Part shown: in pieces, positions 5,547 through 9,603 of the stretch | Layout: the number at the start of each line of letters is the position of its first letter | Position numbering within the stretch: position 1 is the stretch's first letter | Assembly (NCBI GenBank): GCA_004554385.1 | Contig: SFMO01000186.1 | Coordinates: 1 to 9,603 of the forward strand | DNA: 9,603 nt | From: Ruminococcus flavefaciens | Lineage (GTDB): Bacteria; Bacillota; Clostridia; Oscillospirales; Ruminococcaceae | Direction: 5' to 3' | Made by a program: the position numbers and the translations under genes | Notes under the pieces: generated by a model | What the model was told of the DNA's origin: nothing | What the model saw: the letters and a program-made list of their open reading frames with translations, nothing else | The model's database searches: none

Positions 5547-6767
5547 TTATTTGAATACAGCAAGAAGGAATCCTGCAGCGATAGCAGAACCTATAACGCC
5601 TGCTACGTTTGGTCCCATAGCATGCATGAGCAGGAAGTTTGAAGGATTAGCCTTCTGACCTTCCATCTGTGATACACGTGCAGCCATAGGTACAGCCGAA
5701 ACACCGGCAGAACCAATAAGAGGATTGACCTTTCCCCCTGTGACCTTGTACATTATCTTTCCGACGAGAAGTCCGCCTATAGTTGAGAAACTGAATGCAC
5801 AAAGGCCAAGAACTATGATCTTGATAGTTCCGAATGAAAGGAATCTGTCGGCAGCGGTTGTAGCACCAACGGATATTCCAAGGAAAATTGTAACAATATT
5901 CATAAGAGCATTCTGAACTGTATCAGAAAGTCTTTCTGTTACGCCGCATTCTCTCCAGAGGTTACCGAGCATAAGACAGCCAACAAGCGGAGCAGTTGAT
6001 GGAAGAAGCAGTATTACGAACATAGCAACTATGATCGGGAAGATTATCTTCTCTGTCTTTGATACAGATCTTGACTGCTCCATCTTTACTTCTCTCTCCT
6101 TCTTTGTTGTAAGAAGATTCATAAAGAAAGGCTGGATCAGTGGTATAAGAGCCATATATGAGTAAGCTGCGATAGCGATAGCTCCAAGCAGATGCGGAGC
6201 AAGACGAGTTGTAAGGAATATTGCAGTAGGACCGTCAGCACCGCCGATGATACCGATAGAAGCTGCTTCCTTGCCGGTAAATCCGAGAAGTATAGCTCCG
6301 AAGAATGCAAGGAATACACCCATCTGAGCAGCTGCTCCAAGAAGAAGACTCTTCGGATTAGAGATAAGCGGACCGAAATCAGTCATTGCTCCGACACCGA
6401 GGAAGATAAGTGAAGGATAGATACCTGCCTTAACGCCGATGTAAAGGATATCGAGAAGTCCGCCATGAGCCATGATAGCTCCATAGCTGTGATAATCAGC
6501 GTGATTAGGATCAAGGAAGTTATCCCAAAGATCAACATGGTAGAGAGCATCGGATGTGTCTCCGCCTGTAAAGTATGAAAGATTAACAAGGAGACAGCCG
6601 AAAGCTATTCCTACAAGAAGAAGAGGTTCAAACTTCTTCTTGATTCCAAGATAGAGAAGGAGGCATGAAACAGCGATCATAACAAGATTCTTCCATCCTC
6701 CGTCAATGAGAAAGCTGTTGAATCCTGAGCTTTCCCACAGAGTTTTCAGGGTTTCAAGAATGTCCAT
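5547..6767 (-). CDS. oadB: Sodium ion-translocating decarboxylase beta subunit
   Basis: A 406-residue integral membrane protein with many hydrophobic spans (clear ones near 27-42, 49-65, 142-163, 192-217, 242-262, 313-336 and 384-403). In this family it decarboxylates carboxybiotin and couples this to Na+ export. Signature GGADGPTAIFLTTRLAP (175-191) carries Asp178. NPLIGSAGVSAVPMAARVSQ (348-367) carries Asn348, Gly352, Ser357 and Arg364. These align with Klebsiella OadB Asp203, Asn373, Gly377, Ser382 and Arg389 at a constant offset of 25, so the sodium site looks intact. The ATG follows an AGGGGGA ribosome site (6774-6780) that overlaps the biotin-carrier stop. It is last in the operon and followed by a strong terminator. 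The beta subunit alone cannot tell oxaloacetate from methylmalonyl-CoA or glutaconyl-CoA decarboxylases; the alpha gene does. Confidence 0.96.
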   Translation of the reverse strand: MDILETLKTLWESSGFNSFLIDGGWKNLVMIAVSCLLLYLGIKKKFEPLLLVGIAFGCLLVNLSYFTGGDTSDALYHVDLWDNFLDPNHADYHSYGAIMAHGGLLDILYIGVKAGIYPSLIFLGVGAMTDFGPLISNPKSLLLGAAAQMGVFLAFFGAILLGFTGKEAASIGIIGGADGPTAIFLTTRLAPHLLGAIAIAAYSYMALIPLIQPFFMNLLTTKKEREVKMEQSRSVSKTEKIIFPIIVAMFVILLLPSTAPLVGCLMLGNLWRECGVTERLSDTVQNALMNIVTIFLGISVGATTAADRFLSFGTIKIIVLGLCAFSFSTIGGLLVGKIMYKVTGGKVNPLIGSAGVSAVPMAARVSQMEGQKANPSNFLLMHAMGPNVAGVIGSAIAAGFLLAVFK

Positions 6768-6779
6768 TTTCTGTCCCCC

Positions 6780-7178
6780 TTATGCTATAACAACAAGAGG
6801 AGCGCCTGTATCAACAACAGAGCCCTTGCTTGTAACGACCTGAGCTACAGTGCCGTCCTTTGGAGCAACGATCTCGTTCTCCATTTTCATTGCTTCAAGA
6901 ATAACGAGTATCTGTCCAGCCTTAACTGTATCTCCCTGAGCAACATCAACTCTGAGGATATTTCCTGGCATCGGAGCTGTTACAGTCTCGCCGGCTGCCA
7001 GATTTACAGGAGCAGCGGGAGCAGGTGCAGCTGCAGGTGCTGCAACAGGAGCTGCTGCGGCAGCAGGAGCAGCGGCAGGTGCAGGTGCCAGTGCCTCGTA
7101 TTCATCGAGAAGAACAGCCTTCCCCTGTTCAACCTCAACTTCGTATGTTTTACCGTTAAGTGTAACTTTATACTTCAT
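6780..7178 (-). CDS. Biotin carboxyl carrier protein of the decarboxylase
   Basis: A 132-residue free-standing biotin carrier. An N-terminal strand-rich stretch (MKYKVTLNGKTYEVEVEQG) leads to an Ala/Pro linker (31-57), then a biotinyl/lipoyl domain (about 60-132). The domain has the signature ILEAMKMENEI, with Lys98 as the biotinylation site. VTAPMPGNI (66-74) and the late GSVVDTGAPLVVIA complete the fold. In the complex the flexible linker lets biotin shuttle CO2 from the alpha-subunit carboxyltransferase to the membrane beta subunit. In many oxaloacetate decarboxylases this domain is fused to the alpha C-terminus; here it is separate, as in methylmalonyl-CoA and glutaconyl-CoA decarboxylases. 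It starts 2 nt after the previous stop, with GGAGG (7189-7193) inside that gene, so translation is probably coupled. Confidence 0.96.
   Translation of the reverse strand: MKYKVTLNGKTYEVEVEQGKAVLLDEYEALAPAPAAAPAAAAAPVAAPAAAPAPAAPVNLAAGETVTAPMPGNILRVDVAQGDTVKAGQILVILEAMKMENEIVAPKDGTVAQVVTSKGSVVDTGAPLVVIA
7008..7088 (-). repeat. Ala/Pro low-complexity linker repeat in the biotin carrier
   Basis: Residues 31-57 are almost only Ala and Pro, encoded by imperfect short repeats of GCA/GCT/GCC and CCT/CCA codons. Such linkers act as a flexible arm for the biotin domain. The tract is prone to length variation between strains by slippage. Confidence 0.7.
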
Positions 7179-7180
7179 GA

Positions 7181-7570
7181 TTATTTGACCTCCTTAATGG
7201 AAATAAAGTGCAGCTCATTGAGCGGCTTCTGCATTTTGTCGGCTACTATAGCCATTATCATTGCAGCTTCCTTATCAGGAACGTCAAAGAGCTTAACATG
7301 ACCTGCGGAACCAGGTGCAAGAGGAAGCTCAGCCTTTGTTTCAGCAACAGGCTCAGCAGGCGCTGCTTTTTTAGCTTCAGCCTCAGCAGCCGCCTTGGCT
7401 TTAGCGTCCTTTGATTTGAAAATAGCACCTGTACAGTAAAGAACTATCATCAGAATAATTAGACCTGCAAAAACTACAGCATAGCCAAAAACTGCTGTGA
7501 TCGCAGCATCGCCGATCGAGAGTTTATCAGCTGTTTCAGCTGCGGCAGAAACTATGATATTATCAAACAT
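7181..7570 (-). CDS. oadG: Small membrane subunit of the Na+-translocating decarboxylase (OadG/gamma type)
   Basis: A 129-residue protein with one membrane span (about 24-48, VFGYAVVFAGLIILMIVLYC). A charged Ala/Lys/Glu/Pro linker (53-85) and a short soluble C-terminal domain follow (GHVKLFDVPDKEAAMIMAIV, then KPLNELHFISIKEV). This is the layout of OadG gamma or MmdD delta subunits, which hold the soluble alpha subunit on the membrane beta subunit and assist assembly. These proteins diverge strongly, so the call rests on layout, the C-terminal pattern and position between the alpha and biotin-carrier genes. The ATG at 7570 has AGGAGG (7578-7583), 7 nt away and merged with the stop codon of the upstream gene (12-nt gap), a tight coupling. 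Whether it is better named gamma or delta cannot be decided here. Confidence 0.87.
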   Translation of the reverse strand: MFDNIIVSAAAETADKLSIGDAAITAVFGYAVVFAGLIILMIVLYCTGAIFKSKDAKAKAAAEAEAKKAAPAEPVAETKAELPLAPGSAGHVKLFDVPDKEAAMIMAIVADKMQKPLNELHFISIKEVK

Positions 7571-7582
7571 GTATCTGCCTCC

Positions 7583-8980
7583 TTACATTTCCTCGATTGT
7601 GTATACAGCTTCGTTCTCTTCCTTAGCCTTGCGGTCGTTAAGGAACTTGATAGTCTGATCAGGATAGCAGATATAGCTCATTACATCTTCTTCGCTGCGG
7701 CAGAGATCACCGAGGGCTTCTCTTGCGGCAGCAAATTCCTCACCTGTACGTTTCTGATCCTCGATACGGCAGTCAACAGCTTCGCTGTTGCCGAGTACCT
7801 TTTCAACAAGATCCTGTGCGATAGGTGCAGGCGGATTGCCGTACTCACCCTTTATGTAGTTCTTGATCTCCTTAGAGATGTTCTTGTATCTTTCACCAAC
7901 AAGCACATTAGTTACTGCCTGATTACCTACCATCTGAGAAAGAGGAGTTACCAGCGGAGGATAACCCATATCTGCTCTTACCTTCGGGATCTCTGCAAGA
8001 GCTTCATCAAATCTGTCCATTGCGTGCATATCTGTAAGGTTAGCGATCATGTTTGAGAGCATACCGCCGGGAACTTTGTAAACAAGTGCCTGTGCATCGG
8101 TACCAAGGCTCTTTGGATTGAGCTGACCGTTATCGATATACTTCTGCTTGATAGGCTTGAAGTAATCATTTACCTTATTGATTATATCCTCGTTAAGACC
8201 TGTCTCAATGCCATACTGGCTGAGAGCGTAGAACATGCTCTCTGTTGCAGGCTGTGAAGTACCGCCTGAGAAACACGATGTTGCTGTATCGATAACATCA
8301 ATGCCTGACTCGATAGCCTTTGTAAGAGTCATATAAGCCATACCCGTTGTACAATGTGTATGGAGAATAAGTGTCATATCGCCGATAGCGTCCTTGATAC
8401 CCTTGATAAGGTGCTCAGCCTCATATGGAGACATAGTTCCTGCCATATCCTTGAGGCAGATAGTATCAAAGCCCATAGTCTTGAGTTCCTTACACATCTC
8501 GATATACTTATCCACTGTATGTACAGGGCTCTGTGTGTAAGAGATACATCCTGATGCAATTGTCTTTTCTGTTGCATATTTTTTGGTAGCATTAAGAGCT
8601 GTCTCAATATTTCTGAAGTCATTGAGAGCATCAAAAATACGAATAACATCGATACCATTCTTTATCGAAAGCTCAATGAACTTCTCGACAACATCATCGT
8701 GATAATGCTTATAGCCAAGAAGGTTCTGACCTCTGAGAAGCATCTGAAGTCTGCTGTTTGGAAGATTTTTTCTGAGATTGCGAAGTCTCTCCCATGGATC
8801 CTCGCCGAGATAACGCAGACAGGAGTCAAAGGTAGCTCCGCCCCAGCACTCGATCGAATAGTAGCCAGCCTTATCCATGTCAGAAAGGATATCTGCGTAA
8901 TCAGAATAAGGCAGACGTGTTGCCATCAAAGACTGGTTGGCATCACGCAAAACGGTTTCTGTCAGTTGCACTTTTTTCAT
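7583..8980 (-). CDS. oadA: Oxaloacetate decarboxylase alpha subunit (carboxyltransferase, no biotin domain)
   Basis: A 465-residue soluble carboxyltransferase that moves CO2 from oxaloacetate to biotin, giving pyruvate. The TIM-barrel (about 1-300) shows TVLRDANQS with the metal ligand Asp13, the GGATFDSCLRYL and ECWGG stretch, FDALND, CLKDMAG with Lys177 (the carbamylated lysine in relatives) and LHTHCTTGMA with ligands His207 and His209. The conserved carboxylase C-terminal domain follows (KVPGGMLSNM, PLVTPLSQMVGNQA). The protein ends without the biotin domain found on many OadA proteins; that domain is a separate gene two positions downstream. It is HMGL-like, not acyl-CoA-carboxylase-like, so the substrate is oxaloacetate/pyruvate rather than methylmalonyl- or glutaconyl-CoA. 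The start is ATG 8980, because GAGGAGG is 7 nt upstream; a TTG at 8986 is only 1 nt from it. First gene of a four-gene operon. Confidence 0.96.
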   Translation of the reverse strand: MKKVQLTETVLRDANQSLMATRLPYSDYADILSDMDKAGYYSIECWGGATFDSCLRYLGEDPWERLRNLRKNLPNSRLQMLLRGQNLLGYKHYHDDVVEKFIELSIKNGIDVIRIFDALNDFRNIETALNATKKYATEKTIASGCISYTQSPVHTVDKYIEMCKELKTMGFDTICLKDMAGTMSPYEAEHLIKGIKDAIGDMTLILHTHCTTGMAYMTLTKAIESGIDVIDTATSCFSGGTSQPATESMFYALSQYGIETGLNEDIINKVNDYFKPIKQKYIDNGQLNPKSLGTDAQALVYKVPGGMLSNMIANLTDMHAMDRFDEALAEIPKVRADMGYPPLVTPLSQMVGNQAVTNVLVGERYKNISKEIKNYIKGEYGNPPAPIAQDLVEKVLGNSEAVDCRIEDQKRTGEEFAAAREALGDLCRSEEDVMSYICYPDQTIKFLNDRKAKEENEAVYTIEEM

Positions 8981-8987
8981 GTACAAG

Positions 8988-8994
8988 CCTCCTC
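8988..8994 (-). promoter_or_regulatory. Ribosome binding site that sets the oadA start
   Basis: GAGGAGG lies 7 nt before the ATG at 8980, a near-ideal distance. The in-frame TTG two codons earlier would be 1 nt from it and cannot be used. Confidence 0.9.
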
Positions 8995-9004
8995 AAATAA
9001 TAAC

Positions 9005-9067
9005 TCTGCATAGCAGAAAAATATACGTGGTAATAAAATATAATTGGTTGGAACTGTTTTTTTCTGC
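9005..9067 (-). promoter_or_regulatory. Leader of the oad operon with competing inverted repeats
   Basis: In the predicted leader RNA, GCAGAAAAA (9059-9067) is perfectly complementary to TTTTTCTGC (9013-9021) over 9 bp with a 37-nt loop. The same TCTGC can instead pair with GCAGA (9005-9009) in a tight 5-bp hairpin with a 3-nt loop. The two structures exclude each other and lie just above the ribosome site. I recognise no known riboswitch. The pairing is seen directly; the regulatory role is inference. Confidence 0.35.
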
Positions 9068-9080
9068 AAAAACCACAATC

Positions 9081-9096
9081 AAAATTTATTATATCA
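9081..9096 (-). promoter_or_regulatory. Promoter of the oad operon, extended -10
   Basis: TGATATAAT (9088-9096) is an extended -10 element on the minus strand, with transcription expected near 9081 and a leader of about 100 nt. No good -35 hexamer lies 16-18 nt upstream. The DNA from 9097 to 9168 is strongly AT-rich with A and T runs, which could act as an UP element. The location between the yacP terminator and oadA supports the call. Confidence 0.65.
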
Positions 9097-9168
9097 CAGC
9101 AGTTCAAAAATTTCTACTATTTTTTCACAATTTATAAATATTTTTTTATTTAAACAAAATATCATTTT

Positions 9169-9209
9169 AAAAAAGCAAGAGGACACGCTTTCGCAAGTCC
9201 TTTGTTGCT
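9169..9209 (-). terminator. Rho-independent terminator overlapping the yacP stop codon
   Basis: The minus-strand RNA pairs AGCAA with TTGCT (outer) and AGGAC with GTCCT (inner), with further pairs closing a GAAA tetraloop; TTTTTT follows (9169-9174). The outer stem begins within the TAG stop codon (9208-9210), so the last codon is part of the hairpin. It isolates yacP from the oad operon. Confidence 0.85.
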
Positions 9210-9603
9210 ATTTTATTGTTTCGATATACTCTTTTATTGCGTTTTCTGCGGAAACAACTCTCTTTCTGAACTCAGCTGCCGAAATTCTCATAGCTCCGTT
9301 TCCAAGAATTATCATCTGCTCGAGTCCGTCAGAAGTTGCAACACGTACTCTGTGCTTTTTTGAAAGCTCATGGCTGACTTTTTCAATATACGAATCAGCT
9401 GTTTCGGATTCCTTTGTATATACTATATTGATGTTGCAGTACTTCTCAACATCACGATGCTTTCCCTTGACTCTGTACGCATCAAATACAAGAATAAGCT
9501 CACTGCCGTTATATCCCTGATAATTGCACATCCTATGAATAAGCTCTGCTCTTGCGGCATCAAGATTCTCCTCAGCTATCTTTTTAAGGTCATCCCATGC
9601 AAA
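9208..9603 (-). CDS. yacP: YacP/Rae1-type NYN-domain ribonuclease, 3' part (runs off right edge)
   Basis: Partial gene; 131 C-terminal residues are visible, and the reading frame stays open to the edge, so the true start is outside. The first visible residues are FAWDDLKKIA, which in this family follow the DGYN motif of the NYN (PIN-like) nuclease fold. Visible acidic residues and motifs: NYQGYNGSELILVFDAYRVKG with the conserved Asp (visible residue 41), ESETADSYIEK with Asp70, and VATSDGLEQ with Asp92, then ILGNGAMRISAAEF. In Bacillus subtilis the member Rae1 (YacP) cuts mRNA in the ribosomal A site. In many Firmicutes this gene sits near a 23S rRNA methyltransferase gene, but that neighbourhood would lie beyond the window. 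The family is confident; the exact RNA target here is unknown. Confidence 0.92.
   Translation of the reverse strand, partial: FAWDDLKKIAEENLDAARAELIHRMCNYQGYNGSELILVFDAYRVKGKHRDVEKYCNINIVYTKESETADSYIEKVSHELSKKHRVRVATSDGLEQMIILGNGAMRISAAEFRKRVVSAENAIKEYIETIK

Noticed and set aside
7008..7088. Short tandem repeat that might be a CRISPR or regulatory array
   Set aside because: It is the codon-level result of an Ala/Pro protein linker in the biotin carrier.
8981..8986. TTG start two codons before the oadA ATG
   Set aside because: It would lie 1 nt from the GAGGAGG ribosome site; the ATG at 8980 is at 7 nt and begins at the usual family start.
8981..9168. Known riboswitch or BirA operator in the oad leader
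   Set aside because: I looked for familiar conserved cores and for the biotin repressor palindrome and saw neither; only the competing simple stems remain.
9044..9520. 158-codon open frame on the plus strand across the oad promoter and yacP
   Set aside because: It reads through a terminator and promoter region and opposite a recognised nuclease gene; the translated product resembles no family.

Overview
The window is a stretch of core metabolic chromosome from a low-to-moderate GC Firmicute. Protein style, strong AGGAGG-type ribosome binding sites and the gene set suggest an anaerobic clostridial relative of Ruminococcus (Oscillospiraceae). That placement is inferred from general resemblance, not measured. 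Every supported gene is on the minus strand, so transcription runs from high to low coordinates. I see no rRNA, tRNA, CRISPR array, insertion sequence or phage gene. No gene-free stretch exceeds 300 bases: the longest are 8981-9207 and 5328-5546, and both hold promoter and terminator signals.

Reading in the direction of transcription, the window opens with the 3' part of a YacP/Rae1-type NYN-domain ribonuclease gene (9208-9603), closed by a terminator hairpin that overlaps its stop codon. Next is a four-gene operon (8980-5547) for a sodium-translocating, biotin-dependent oxaloacetate decarboxylase: carboxyltransferase alpha subunit, small membrane gamma-type subunit, free-standing biotin carrier, and multi-span beta subunit. 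Gaps are 2-12 nt and a strong terminator follows at 5493-5532.

The second operon (5327-1387) carries lower-glycolysis genes: pgk, a small one-span membrane protein of unknown function, tpiA and gpmI. Its promoter is followed at once by a near-consensus Rex (NADH/NAD+ sensor) operator, so the operon is probably redox-controlled. Hairpins without U-runs sit after pgk and after tpiA, and a true terminator follows gpmI.

The third unit (from 1269) has its own near-consensus promoter. It encodes a lipoprotein ApbE-type flavin transferase whose 3' end overlaps, by 8 nt, a NusG domain II protein that runs off the left edge. This pair usually serves flavin-dependent redox systems outside the cytoplasm.

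Together the genes make a coherent anaerobic energy picture. Triose phosphates are converted to 2-phosphoglycerate, oxaloacetate/pyruvate interconversion is coupled to a sodium gradient, and flavinylated membrane redox proteins may be matured at the cell surface. I did not find a clearly new system. The most useful leads are the Rex-like operator, the unknown small protein inside the glycolytic operon, and the structured leader of the decarboxylase operon.
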